From Variovorax sp. (lineage in GTDB: Bacteria; Pseudomonadota; Gammaproteobacteria; Burkholderiales; Burkholderiaceae_C): a DNA stretch of 64,000 nt. The notes beneath the pieces are model-generated. The model was not told where the DNA came from, made no database searches, and saw only the letters and a list, made by a program, of their open reading frames with translations. Both the position numbers and the translations under genes were made by a program. Shown here piece after piece: positions 46,695-56,269 of this stretch. The stretch is taken from the NCBI GenBank assembly GCA_017744935.1, contig JAGIAI010000035.1, positions 27,177 through 91,176 on the forward strand, in the 5' to 3' direction. How positions within the stretch are numbered: position 1 is the first letter of the stretch; each line of letters starts with the position of its first letter.

Positions 46695-48107
46695 TCAGCC
46701 CGCGACGCCATAGGGCGTGAAGCGGCTCTGGTTCTCGTCGACATCCAGCGGCCGACCCACGAAGGGAAAGGCGCGCTGCGGGCAATCGATCCGCTCGCAG
46801 ACTTTGCAGCCCATCCCGATGGGCGTCGCAGCTTCCGGATCGCGCAGGTCGAGCCCCTTGGCATACACGAGACGGGGCGCGTGGCGAATGTCGCAGCCGA
46901 GCCCGATCGAGAACACTCTTTGCGGCGCGCCGTAACCACCCTGCCGGCTCGTCACCGTGCGTGCGATCCAGAGGTACGAGCGCCCGTCCGGCATGCGCGC
47001 CAATTGCGGAAGGATGCGCCCGGGGTGCTCGAAGGCTTCGTATACGTTCCACAGTGGGCAGGTGCCGCCGGTCCGGCTGAAGTGGAAGTGCGTCGCCGAC
47101 TGCCGCTTGGAAATGTTGCCCGCCCGATCCACCCGCACGAAGAAGAACGGCACGCCGAGCGCGCCGGGACGCTGCAGCGTGCTGAGCCGATGGCATACCG
47201 TCTCGAAGCCCACGCCGAAGTGATGTCCGAGCAGGTCGATGTCATACCGGAGCCGTTCCGCAGCTTCGAGGAACTTCGCGTACGGCAGCAGCAACGCGCC
47301 CGCGAAGTAGTTGGCCAGCCCGACGCGGGCCAGATGCCGGGACGGCGCATCGTCGGCGAACGGCGGTGCGGCCACCAGCGAATCGATCAACGCCGAAAGC
47401 TCGATCAGCGCCAACTGCGTCGCGAGCTGGAACACCTGCTGCGCCGCATCCAGCGTGACCGACAAGCGAAGCGTTCGCGTGGACGGATCGAAGTGGCGCT
47501 TGCCTCCGTGCCCCTCGGCGACGGGGAGCACACGCACCTTGTGCCTCTGCAGCAGCCGCTGCGTCAGCCATTGCACCAGCAGAGGACCGGTCGCCCCCGC
47601 TTCGTCGGCCAAGGCCTCGGCGCGCCGGTCGACCTCATCGAAGTGGTTCTGGTTGGCGAAGAAGAAATCCCGCACCGCTTCGAAAGGCATGGCGCGCGGC
47701 GTCGCGAGTTCGGATCGGTCGTCGCCCATCCGCATCGCCATGGTTTCAAGTTGCTCCTGCGCCTCGACAGTGCGGCGATGCAGTGCGATGAGGGCGCGGC
47801 CGAGCGCGGGCATCTGCGATGCGACTTCCTGCAGTTCGGGAAACGCGACGGGCTCGGGCGCATCGGCCAACGCCTCGCGCATGCCGGCCACGAGGCGGGC
47901 CTCCTCGTCTTCCGAGAACCGCTGGATGTCCACGCCCAGTGCGCGATGGATCTTCAGCAGCACCGCAACCGTCAGCGGGCGCTGGTTCTGTTCGAGTTGG
48001 TTCAGGTAGCTGGGCGACAGCCCGATCGCATTCGCCAGGGCGACCTGCGACATGTCGCGCTCGGCGCGCAGTTTGCGCAAGCGCACGCCCATGAATGTCT
48101 TCTTCAT
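46695..48107 (-). CDS. XRE-family regulator with ImmA/IrrE and DUF2083/ScfR-like C-terminal domains
   Basis: LRKLRAERDMSQVALANAIGLSPSYLNQLEQNQRPLT; C-terminal IGMGCKVCERIDCPQRAFP; divergent to prpC. Confidence 0.9.
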   Translation of the reverse strand: MKKTFMGVRLRKLRAERDMSQVALANAIGLSPSYLNQLEQNQRPLTVAVLLKIHRALGVDIQRFSEDEEARLVAGMREALADAPEPVAFPELQEVASQMPALGRALIALHRRTVEAQEQLETMAMRMGDDRSELATPRAMPFEAVRDFFFANQNHFDEVDRRAEALADEAGATGPLLVQWLTQRLLQRHKVRVLPVAEGHGGKRHFDPSTRTLRLSVTLDAAQQVFQLATQLALIELSALIDSLVAAPPFADDAPSRHLARVGLANYFAGALLLPYAKFLEAAERLRYDIDLLGHHFGVGFETVCHRLSTLQRPGALGVPFFFVRVDRAGNISKRQSATHFHFSRTGGTCPLWNVYEAFEHPGRILPQLARMPDGRSYLWIARTVTSRQGGYGAPQRVFSIGLGCDIRHAPRLVYAKGLDLRDPEAATPIGMGCKVCERIDCPQRAFPFVGRPLDVDENQSRFTPYGVAG

Positions 48108-48130
48108 CGGGATGCCTTCAGGTCAGGGTG

Positions 48131-48222
48131 ATTCGCAATATTCGCAAATTTGCAGGTTTTCATTCGCAAGAATTCGCCTTTTCAGTCATTGGCGCCAACC
48201 CGCATTCTGCGTAAATTGCGAA
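48131..48222. promoter_or_regulatory. candidate operator array: TTCGCAA-type repeats and gcaaatttgc palindrome
   Basis: attcgcaat 48131-48139, attcgcaaa 48140-48148, gcaaatttgc 48144-48153, attcgcaag 48162-48170, inverted attgcgaa 48215-48222. Confidence 0.55.
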
Positions 48223-48248
48223 GGACGACAACACCTTTGGGAGAGCCC

Positions 48249-49415
48249 ATGACCACCTCGACGGAAGCCGCACCTTCGGCAACCTTCAAGCCGAAGAAGT
48301 CCGTTGCCCTTTCGGGCATCACCGCAGGCAACACGGCGCTGTGCACTGTCGGCCGCACCGGTAACGACCTGCACTACCGCGGATACGACATCCTGGACAT
48401 CGCCGAGGTGTGCGAGTTCGAAGAGATCGCGCATCTGCTGGTTCACGGCAGGCTGCCTTCGCGCGCTGAACTGCGCGCCTACAAGAACCGGCTGAAGGCC
48501 ATGCGCGGTCTTCCGGCGAGCGTGAGGGAGGCTCTCGAAAGCCTGCCCGCCAGCGCGCATCCGATGGACGTGATGCGTACCGGCGTCTCCGCGCTCGGGT
48601 GCGTGCTGCCCGAAAAGGACGACCACAACCTGGCCGGCGCACGCGACATCGCGGACCGCCTGATGGCATCGCTCGGCTCCATGCTGCTCTACTGGTACCA
48701 CTGGAGTACCTCCGGCAAGCGCATCGAGGTCGAGACGGACGACGACTCGATCGGCGGGCACTTCCTGCATCTGCTGCACGGGCGCAAGCCTTCGCAGGCA
48801 TGGGTGAGCGCGATGCATACGTCGCTGAACCTCTATGCCGAGCACGAGTTCAACGCCAGCACCTTCACGGCGCGCGTGATCGCCGGCACCGGCAGTGACA
48901 TGTACTCGGCCATCGCCGGCGCCATCGGCGCTCTGCGCGGCCCCAAGCATGGCGGCGCGAACGAAGTCGCGTTCGAGATCCAGAAGCGCTACGACAACCC
49001 CGATGACGCCGAGGCCGACATCCGCCGCCGCGTCGAAGCCAAGGAAGTCGTGATCGGCTTCGGGCATCCGGTCTACACCGTGAGCGATCCGCGCAATGTC
49101 GTCATCAAGGGCGTGGCCCGGCGCCTGTCCGACGAGGCGGGTTCGTCGAAGATGTTCGACATTGCCGAGCGACTCGAGACCGTGATGTGGGAAGTCAAGA
49201 CGATGTTCCCCAACCTCGACTGGTTCAGCGCGGTGAGCTATCACATGATGGGGGTGCCGACGGCCATGTTCACGCCGCTCTTCGTCATCGCACGCACCAG
49301 CGGCTGGGCGGCGCATGTGATCGAGCAGCGGATCGACAACAAGATCATCCGTCCGAGCGCCAACTACACCGGGCCCGAGGACCAGAAGTTCGTTCCCATC
49401 GACCAGCGCAAGTGA
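48249..49415 (+). CDS. prpC: 2-methylcitrate synthase
   Basis: [47 protein letters not shown]; divergent from ScfR-like regulator. Confidence 0.93.
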   Translation: MTTSTEAAPSATFKPKKSVALSGITAGNTALCTVGRTGNDLHYRGYDILDIAEVCEFEEIAHLLVHGRLPSRAELRAYKNRLKAMRGLPASVREALESLPASAHPMDVMRTGVSALGCVLPEKDDHNLAGARDIADRLMASLGSMLLYWYHWSTSGKRIEVETDDDSIGGHFLHLLHGRKPSQAWVSAMHTSLNLYAEHEFNASTFTARVIAGTGSDMYSAIAGAIGALRGPKHGGANEVAFEIQKRYDNPDDAEADIRRRVEAKEVVIGFGHPVYTVSDPRNVVIKGVARRLSDEAGSSKMFDIAERLETVMWEVKTMFPNLDWFSAVSYHMMGVPTAMFTPLFVIARTSGWAAHVIEQRIDNKIIRPSANYTGPEDQKFVPIDQRK

Positions 49416-49506
49416 CACACGGGGCGGGTATTTGCGGATCAACGGCTTGGACGACGGCGCCGGCTGGCGGCTAGCATGCCGCTACTACAACACTGGAGAT
49501 TGAGTC

Positions 49507-50484
49507 ATGACGCTGAGCCGCCGTACGTTTTCCGCAGCCATTGGAAGTCTCGCTATCCCCCTGCCGTTGATCGCTCGCGCGCAGGACGCCTTTCCCAGCA
49601 AACCCATTCGCATCATCTGCCCCTTCGCGCCCGGAGGCGGTTCGGACTTCATCGCGCGGGTGGCGTCCAACCTGCTCAGCAAGGGGTTGGGCCAGAGCGC
49701 GATCGTCGACAACCGGCCCGGGGCCGGCGGCACGCTCGGAACGGAAGTTGCGCTGCATGCGCCTGCCGACGGCTATACGCTGCTGCTGATCGCGGGCAGC
49801 TACACCGTCAACCCTTCGCTCTACAAGCTGAAGTTCGATCCCATTGCGGACATGACCCCCGTGATCCAGTTGTCCAAGGGCGCCTATGTGGTCTGCATCA
49901 ACCCTAACAAGGTGCAGGCCCGCAATCTGCAGGAACTGCTGGCCTATGGCCGGCAGAACCCCGGAAAACTGACTTTTGCCTCCGCGGGCAACGGCAGTCA
50001 CCTCCATATCGTCACCGAGTACATGTTCGGCATGGCGCAGGTCAAGGCCACGCACGTGCCTTACAAGGGCACGGGGCCGGCAGTGACCGACCTCGTGGCA
50101 GGCAACGTGGACATGCTGGTGGCGGGCACCGAGGCATTGATGCCGCACGTGAAGTCGGGACGGCTGCGCGCGCTTGCCGTCACCACCGCACAGCGGCTGC
50201 CCGCGTATCCGGATATTCCTTCGGTGGCCGAATCCGGGCTGCGCGACTACGACGTCGTCGCGTGGCACGGACTGATCGCGCCGAAGGGTGTTGCGCCCGC
50301 CACGATTGCCAAGATCAACGGTGCACTCAATACCGGGCTGAAGGCGCCTGAACTGGTGGCCCAGCTCGATCCCACCGGCGTATCGCCGGCAGGCGGGACG
50401 CCAGAGCAGTTCGGCAACCTCATCAAGGTCGAGATCCCGCGTTACGCCAAAGTCGCGAAAGACAACAACATCAAGGCCGATTGA
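49507..50484 (+). CDS. Bug-family tripartite tricarboxylate transporter substrate-binding protein
   Basis: FPSKPIRIICPFAPGGGSDFIARVASNLL; VDNRPGAGG; VPYKGTGPAVTDLVAGNVD. Confidence 0.92.
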   Translation: MTLSRRTFSAAIGSLAIPLPLIARAQDAFPSKPIRIICPFAPGGGSDFIARVASNLLSKGLGQSAIVDNRPGAGGTLGTEVALHAPADGYTLLLIAGSYTVNPSLYKLKFDPIADMTPVIQLSKGAYVVCINPNKVQARNLQELLAYGRQNPGKLTFASAGNGSHLHIVTEYMFGMAQVKATHVPYKGTGPAVTDLVAGNVDMLVAGTEALMPHVKSGRLRALAVTTAQRLPAYPDIPSVAESGLRDYDVVAWHGLIAPKGVAPATIAKINGALNTGLKAPELVAQLDPTGVSPAGGTPEQFGNLIKVEIPRYAKVAKDNNIKAD

Positions 50485-50496
50485 ACCCGGGCGGGT

Positions 50497-50511
50497 GCCG
50501 GAGACTCCGGC
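50497..50511. other. intercistronic hairpin GCCGGA-gac-TCCGGC
   Basis: 6-bp perfect stem in the 65-bp gap between the Bug gene and acnD; no T-tract. Confidence 0.35.
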
Positions 50512-50549
50512 GCTGCTCCCCGGGATGGCATCGGCCGCCCCACTTTCCC

Positions 50550-53177
50550 ATGAATCATCTTTATCGCCAGCCTCTCCCGGGCACCCATCTCGACTTCTAC
50601 GACGCACGCGCTGCTGTCGACGCCCTGCGCCCAAGTGCCTGGGCCGCCCTGCCCTACACCGCGCGCGTGCATGCCGAGAACCTCGTGCGTCGCGCAGAGC
50701 CCGAGCATCTTCAGGGTTACCTCACGCAATTGATCGAACGCCGCCGCGACATGGACTTCCCGTGGTTCCCGGTGCGCGTGGTCTGCCACGACATCCTCGG
50801 CCAGACGGCACTCGTGGACCTTGCAGGGCTGCGCGACGCGATCGCGGCCCAGGGCGGTGACCCCGCCGCCGTGAACCCCGTGGTGCCTGTGCAATTGATC
50901 GTCGACCACTCGCTGGCCGTGGAGTGCGGAGGCTTCGACCCGGACGCCTTCCGCAAGAACCGCGAGATCGAGGATCGACGCAACGAAGACCGCTTCCACT
51001 TCATCGAGTGGACGAAGAAGGCTTTCGACAACGTCGATGTGATCCCCGCGGGGAACGGGATCATGCATCAGATCAACCTGGAGAAGATGTCCCCTGTCGT
51101 ATACGTGCAGGACGGCGTTGCCTTCCCGGACACCTGCGTCGGCACCGACAGCCACACCCCGCACGTCGATGCGCTGGGTGTGATCGCGGTCGGCGTGGGC
51201 GGCCTGGAAGCCGAGAACGTGATGCTGGGCCGCGCCTCGTGGATGCGGCTGCCGGACATCGTCGGCGTGGAACTCACGGGTCGGCGTCAGCCCGGTATCA
51301 CCGCCACCGACATCGTGCTTGCGCTCACCGAATTCCTGCGCAAGGAGAAGGTGGTCGGAGCCTATGTGGAGTTCTACGGCGAAGGCGCCGAGAGCCTCTC
51401 GATCGGCGACCGCGCGACGATCTCCAACATGTGCCCCGAGTACGGTGCGACCGCCGCGCTGTTCTACATCGACCAGCAGACGATCGACTATCTGAAGCTC
51501 ACGGGACGCAGTGACGAGCAAGTGAAGCTCGTCGAGCACTATGCGAAGACGGCCGGCTTCTGGGGCGATGACCTGAAGACGGCGCAGTACGAGCGCGTCC
51601 TGCGCTTCGACCTTTCCACGGTCGTACGCAACATGGCCGGACCATCGAATCCGCATCGCCGCCTGCCGACTGCCGCGCTTCGCGAGCGAGGCATCGCGAT
51701 CGATCTCGACAAGGCGAAGGCAGAAGAAGCGCAGGGCCTCATGCCCGATGGCGCCGTCATCATCGCGGCCATCACGAGCTGCACCAACACCAGCAATCCG
51801 CGCAACGTGATCGCCGCGGCCCTGCTCGCGCGCAACGCCAATGCGCGCGGCCTCGCGCGCAAGCCATGGGTGAAGAGTTCCCTCGCGCCGGGCTCGAAGG
51901 CGGTCGAGCTGTACCTGGAAGAGGCCGGTCTGCTGCCCGATCTGGAGAAGCTCGGCTTCGGTATCGTCGCTTTCGCATGCACCACCTGCAATGGCATGAG
52001 CGGCGCGCTCGATCCAAAGATCCAGCAGGAGATCGTCGACCGCGATCTCTACGCGACCGCCGTGCTGTCGGGCAACCGCAACTTCGACGGGCGCATCCAT
52101 CCGTACGCCAAACAGGCGTTTCTTGCTTCTCCGCCTCTGGTGGTGGCCTATGCAATCGCAGGCACCATCCGATTCGACATCGAGCAGGATGTGCTGGGCA
52201 TCGATTCGCAAGGCAAGGAAGTGCGGCTGAAGGACATCTGGCCGAGCGACGAGGAGATCGACGAGATCGCCGCCAAGGCCGTCAAGCCCGAGCAGTTCCG
52301 CAAGGTGTACGAGCCCATGTTCGCGATCCGTGCGGACGACGGCGAAAAGGCCAGCCCGCAGTACGACTGGCGTGCCATGTCGACCTACATCAGGCGCCCG
52401 CCCTACTGGGACACCGAAGGCGTTGGCGCTCTGGCTGCCAATCCGCGAACGCTCAAGGGAATGCGTCCGTTGGCCTTGCTGCCGGACAACATCACGACGG
52501 ACCACCTGTCGCCCTCTAACGCGATCCTGATGAATTCCGCCGCAGGCGAGTATCTGCATCGGATGGGCCTGCCTGAAGAGGACTTCAATTCCTACGCCAC
52601 GCATCGGGGCGACCATCTGACGGCCATGCGCGCCACCTTCGCAAATCCTCAATTGGTCAACGAGATGGCCTTGGTCGATGGCGCGATGAAGAAGGGCTCG
52701 CTCGCCCGCATCGAACCCGAAGGCAAGGTGATGCGCATGTGGGAAGCCATCGAGACCTACCTGAACCGCCGACAGCCGCTGATCATCATTGCCGGCGCCG
52801 ACTACGGCCAAGGCTCCAGCCGCGACTGGGCCGCCAAGGGCGTGCGTCTCGCGGGCGTGGAGACGGTGGTGGCAGAAGGCTTCGAGCGCATCCATCGCAC
52901 CAACCTCATCGGCATGGGCGTTCTGCCTCTGGAGCTCAAGGCCGGAACGAACCGCCTGACGCTCCAGCTCGACGGCACCGAAACCTATGACGTGGCGGGC
53001 GAGCGCACGCCGGGAGCCGAACTGACGCTGCTCGTGCATCGACGAAACGGCGAAACCCTTCGCGTGCCGGTCACATGCCGTCTCGACACGGCGGAGGAAG
53101 TCTCGGTGTACGAAGCAGGCGGCGTGCTGCAGCGCTTCGCGCAGGACTTTCTCGCATCCGCCGCGGCAGCGGCCTGA
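50550..53177 (+). CDS. acnD: Fe/S-dependent 2-methylisocitrate dehydratase
   Basis: FPDTCVGTDSHTPHVDALGVIAVGVGGLEAENVMLG; SCTNTSNPRNVIAAALLARNA; immediately followed by prpF. Confidence 0.92.
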   Translation: MNHLYRQPLPGTHLDFYDARAAVDALRPSAWAALPYTARVHAENLVRRAEPEHLQGYLTQLIERRRDMDFPWFPVRVVCHDILGQTALVDLAGLRDAIAAQGGDPAAVNPVVPVQLIVDHSLAVECGGFDPDAFRKNREIEDRRNEDRFHFIEWTKKAFDNVDVIPAGNGIMHQINLEKMSPVVYVQDGVAFPDTCVGTDSHTPHVDALGVIAVGVGGLEAENVMLGRASWMRLPDIVGVELTGRRQPGITATDIVLALTEFLRKEKVVGAYVEFYGEGAESLSIGDRATISNMCPEYGATAALFYIDQQTIDYLKLTGRSDEQVKLVEHYAKTAGFWGDDLKTAQYERVLRFDLSTVVRNMAGPSNPHRRLPTAALRERGIAIDLDKAKAEEAQGLMPDGAVIIAAITSCTNTSNPRNVIAAALLARNANARGLARKPWVKSSLAPGSKAVELYLEEAGLLPDLEKLGFGIVAFACTTCNGMSGALDPKIQQEIVDRDLYATAVLSGNRNFDGRIHPYAKQAFLASPPLVVAYAIAGTIRFDIEQDVLGIDSQGKEVRLKDIWPSDEEIDEIAAKAVKPEQFRKVYEPMFAIRADDGEKASPQYDWRAMSTYIRRPPYWDTEGVGALAANPRTLKGMRPLALLPDNITTDHLSPSNAILMNSAAGEYLHRMGLPEEDFNSYATHRGDHLTAMRATFANPQLVNEMALVDGAMKKGSLARIEPEGKVMRMWEAIETYLNRRQPLIIIAGADYGQGSSRDWAAKGVRLAGVETVVAEGFERIHRTNLIGMGVLPLELKAGTNRLTLQLDGTETYDVAGERTPGAELTLLVHRRNGETLRVPVTCRLDTAEEVSVYEAGGVLQRFAQDFLASAAAAA

Positions 53178-53188
53178 ACGGAATCAAG

Positions 53189-54367
53189 ATGGCATTCGCA
53201 CCCCAGATCAAGATCCCCGCGACCTACATGCGCGGTGGAACCAGCAAGGGCGTCTTCTTCCGGCTGCAAGACCTGCCCGAAGCAGCCCAGCAACCCGGTC
53301 CGTCGCGCGACGCACTGCTGATGCGCGTAATCGGCAGCCCGGACCCTTACGGCAAGCAGATCGACGGCATGGGCGCGGCCACGTCCAGCACCAGCAAGAC
53401 TGTGATCCTGTCGAAGAGCACACGGCCCGGTCATGACGTGGACTATCTGTTCGGGCAGGTCGCCATCGACAAGGCCTTCGTCGACTGGTCCGGCAACTGC
53501 GGCAATCTCTCGGCGGCCGTCGGTCCCTACGCGATTGCCAACGGTCTGGTCTCGGCCGATCGCATTCCGGCCAACGGCCCGTGCACCGTCAGGATCTGGC
53601 AGGCCAACATCGGCAAGACCATCGTCGCCCATGTGCCGATCACCAACGGAGAAGTGCAGGAAACGGGCGACTTCGAACTGGACGGCGTGACCTTTCCGGC
53701 CGCCGAAGTGGCGCTGGAGTTCATGGATCCTGCGGACGAAGGCGAAGACGGCGGTGCCATGTTCCCGACCGGCAATCTGGTCGATGACCTGGAGGTGCCG
53801 GGCGTGGGTACGTTCAAGGCCACGCTGATCAATGCCGGCATCCCGACGATCTTCCTGAATGCGAAAGACATCGGCTACACGGGGACCGAACTGCAGAGCG
53901 CCATCAACGGCGACAGGACGGCGCTCACGCGCTTCGAGACCATCCGCGCTTGGGGCGCGGTGAAGATGGGCTTGATCAAGGACATCGCCGAAGCAGCCAC
54001 GCGGCAGCACACGCCCAAGGTCGCCTTCGTCTCACCGCCGCAGAGCTACGCGGCCTCCGGCGGAAAGTCCGTGGAAGCGGCCGACGTCGACCTGCTGGTG
54101 CGCGCGCTCTCGATGGGCCAGTTGCATCACGCGATGATGGGTACGGCGGCAGTGGCCATCGGCACGGCGGCGGCAGTGCCGGGCACGCTGGTCAATCTCG
54201 CAGCGGGTGGCGGCGAACGCCATGCAGTCCGCTTCGGCCATCCCTCCGGCACGCTCAGGGTTGGCGCGGAAGCACGACTGGATGGCGGCAAGTGGGTCGT
54301 CACCAAGGCACTGATGAGTCGCAGCGCGCGCGTGCTGATGGAAGGCTGGGTGCGTGTGCCGGGATGA
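53189..54367 (+). CDS. prpF: 2-methylaconitate cis-trans isomerase
   Basis: IPATYMRGGTSKGVFFRLQDLP; DPYGKQIDGMGAATSSTSKTVILS; DWSGNCGNLSAAVGPYAI. Confidence 0.95.
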   Translation: MAFAPQIKIPATYMRGGTSKGVFFRLQDLPEAAQQPGPSRDALLMRVIGSPDPYGKQIDGMGAATSSTSKTVILSKSTRPGHDVDYLFGQVAIDKAFVDWSGNCGNLSAAVGPYAIANGLVSADRIPANGPCTVRIWQANIGKTIVAHVPITNGEVQETGDFELDGVTFPAAEVALEFMDPADEGEDGGAMFPTGNLVDDLEVPGVGTFKATLINAGIPTIFLNAKDIGYTGTELQSAINGDRTALTRFETIRAWGAVKMGLIKDIAEAATRQHTPKVAFVSPPQSYAASGGKSVEAADVDLLVRALSMGQLHHAMMGTAAVAIGTAAAVPGTLVNLAAGGGERHAVRFGHPSGTLRVGAEARLDGGKWVVTKALMSRSARVLMEGWVRVPG

Positions 54368-54380
54368 TTCGGGCATGATT

Positions 54381-54413
54381 TCTCCTGAACGATTCGATTC
54401 ACAACTCAGGAGA
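54381..54413 (+). promoter_or_regulatory. candidate SD-sequestering hairpin upstream of Bug gene
   Basis: TCTCCTGA (54381-54388) pairs with TCAGGAGA (54406-54413), which contains the likely ribosome-binding site of the ATG at 54419. Confidence 0.45.
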
Positions 54414-54418
54414 CCCAC

Positions 54419-55390
54419 ATGACTCAAGTTCGCATCGGGCGCCGCGCAGCGGTGTTCGCCCTCTCGGCTCTGGCGCTCGCTGGCGCCGCATCGGCTCAGC
54501 AGTGGCCGACCAAGCCGATTCATTTCGTCGTGCCGTTCTCTGCAGGCGGTGCCAACGACCTGATGGCACGCGCCGCGGCCGATGGTGCTTCCAAGGCCCT
54601 CGGCCAGCCGATCGTGATCGACAACAAGCCCGGCGCCGGCGCGATGCTGGGCACCGACGTGGTCGCCAAGAGCGCGCCGGATGGCTACACCTTCCTGATC
54701 AGCGCGGCCGGCGTGGTGTCGAACAGCATGATCCGCAAGAACGTGCCGTACAAGGACAGCGACCTGGTGCCGGTGGCGATGATCGCCCTCGCGCCCTCAG
54801 TCATCGTCGCGCCGGCCGACGCGCCCTACAAGGACCTGAAGGACTTCGTTGCCGCTTCCAAGAAGGGCAAGGGCTTGCACTTCGCGACCGCGGGCACGGG
54901 CAGCACCCCGCATTTCGTCGAAGGCCTGCTCGAGAAGAACCACGGCGCCAAGCTCGACGTGGTGCCCTACAAGAGCGGCTCCGAGTCGATCACCGCCGTG
55001 CTGGGCAATCAGGTCGACGCGACGTCGGAAGCCAGCATCGTGGTGCTGCCCTACATCAAGAGCGGCAAGCTCAAGCCGCTGGCGACGACATGGACGCAGC
55101 GCATCTCCGCCTACCCGGAGCTGTCGACCGCCGTCGAACAGGGCTTCGACGACATCCGCATCGCACACTGGGCCGGCGTGCATGCGCCGGCCGGCACACC
55201 ACCCGCGATCCTCGACAAGATGGCCGAGGCAGTGGACAAGGCCATGAAGGACCCCGCCACGGTGCAGCGCCTCAAAGGCATGGGCATCGAGCCCATCGGC
55301 GGCACCCGGGCATCGTTTATCAAGTTCGTGGATGAAGAACGCGCCCGCCTCGGTGCCGTGGTCAAGTCCACTGGTATGAAAGAAGACTGA
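54419..55390 (+). CDS. Bug-family tripartite tricarboxylate transporter substrate-binding protein
   Basis: WPTKPIHFVVPFSAGGANDLMARAAADGASKAL; IDNKPGAGAMLGTDVV. Confidence 0.92.
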   Translation: MTQVRIGRRAAVFALSALALAGAASAQQWPTKPIHFVVPFSAGGANDLMARAAADGASKALGQPIVIDNKPGAGAMLGTDVVAKSAPDGYTFLISAAGVVSNSMIRKNVPYKDSDLVPVAMIALAPSVIVAPADAPYKDLKDFVAASKKGKGLHFATAGTGSTPHFVEGLLEKNHGAKLDVVPYKSGSESITAVLGNQVDATSEASIVVLPYIKSGKLKPLATTWTQRISAYPELSTAVEQGFDDIRIAHWAGVHAPAGTPPAILDKMAEAVDKAMKDPATVQRLKGMGIEPIGGTRASFIKFVDEERARLGAVVKSTGMKED

Positions 55391-55392
55391 AG

Positions 55393-56262
55393 ATGAGTTC
55401 AATCAGTACCCGCAAGACCCTGCGCTCGCTGGCCGAGGCGCGCCGCGGCGTGCTGGTGCCCGGCGCTTTCAACGCCCTTTCCGCGCGCGTCATCGAAGAC
55501 CTGGGTTTCGAGGCCATCTACATCACCGGCGCCGGTGTCACCAACATGTGGTTCGGCATGCCCGACCAGGGCTTCATGGGCCTGGCCGAGATCGCGGACC
55601 ACACGGCGCGCATTCGCGATGCGGTCAGCCTTCCCCTCATCGTCGATGCCGACACCGGCTTCGGCAATGCGCTGAACGTGCGGCACACGGTGCGCACGCT
55701 GGAGCGCGCAGGCGCCGACTGCATCCAGTTCGAGGATCAGGTCGCGCCCAAGCGTTGCGGGCATTTCTCGGGCAAGGACGTCATCTCCACCGAGGAAGCC
55801 GTCAGCAAGATCAAGGCGGCCGTCGATGCGCGGCAGGACGAAGACCTGCTCATCCTCGCCCGCACCGATGCATGCGCCACGCAGGGTTTCGAAGCGGCCA
55901 TCGAACGCGCACAGAAGTTCGCGGAAGCCGGCGCCGACATCCTGTTTGTCGAAGCGGTAACCCAGCCGGAAGAAGTGCGCGCCCTGCCCCAGCGCCTCTC
56001 GAAGCCGCAACTGATGAACATGGTGATTGGCGGTCGCACGCCGATCTTCAATGCCGACCAGCTCGCGGAGCTGGGCTACGGCATCGTCCTCTACGCCAAT
56101 GCCGCGCTGCAAGGCGCCGTGGCTGGCATGCAGAAGGCATTGACCGTCCTGCGCGACGAGAAGGAAGTGCAGGAATCCAGCGGTCTGGTCACGCCCTTCG
56201 CCGAGCGCCAACGGCTCGTCGGCAAGCCTGAGTGGGATGCGCTCGAAAAGCGCTACGTCTAG
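55393..56262 (+). CDS. isocitrate lyase/PEP mutase superfamily protein, possible 2-methylisocitrate lyase
   Basis: LPLIVDADTGFGNALNVRHTVRTLERAGADCIQFEDQVAPKRCGHFSGKDVIS; genomic context. Confidence 0.85.
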   Translation: MSSISTRKTLRSLAEARRGVLVPGAFNALSARVIEDLGFEAIYITGAGVTNMWFGMPDQGFMGLAEIADHTARIRDAVSLPLIVDADTGFGNALNVRHTVRTLERAGADCIQFEDQVAPKRCGHFSGKDVISTEEAVSKIKAAVDARQDEDLLILARTDACATQGFEAAIERAQKFAEAGADILFVEAVTQPEEVRALPQRLSKPQLMNMVIGGRTPIFNADQLAELGYGIVLYANAALQGAVAGMQKALTVLRDEKEVQESSGLVTPFAERQRLVGKPEWDALEKRYV

Positions 56263-56269
56263 CCCACCG

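Noticed and set aside
49467-49482. gcggc-tagcat-gccgc hairpin after prpC as a terminator
   Set aside because: 5-bp stem without a T-tract and too close to the next gene's start; likely coincidental.
50442-53039. 865-aa minus-strand ORF opposite acnD
   Set aside because: Antisense artefact; AcnD is unambiguous on the plus strand.
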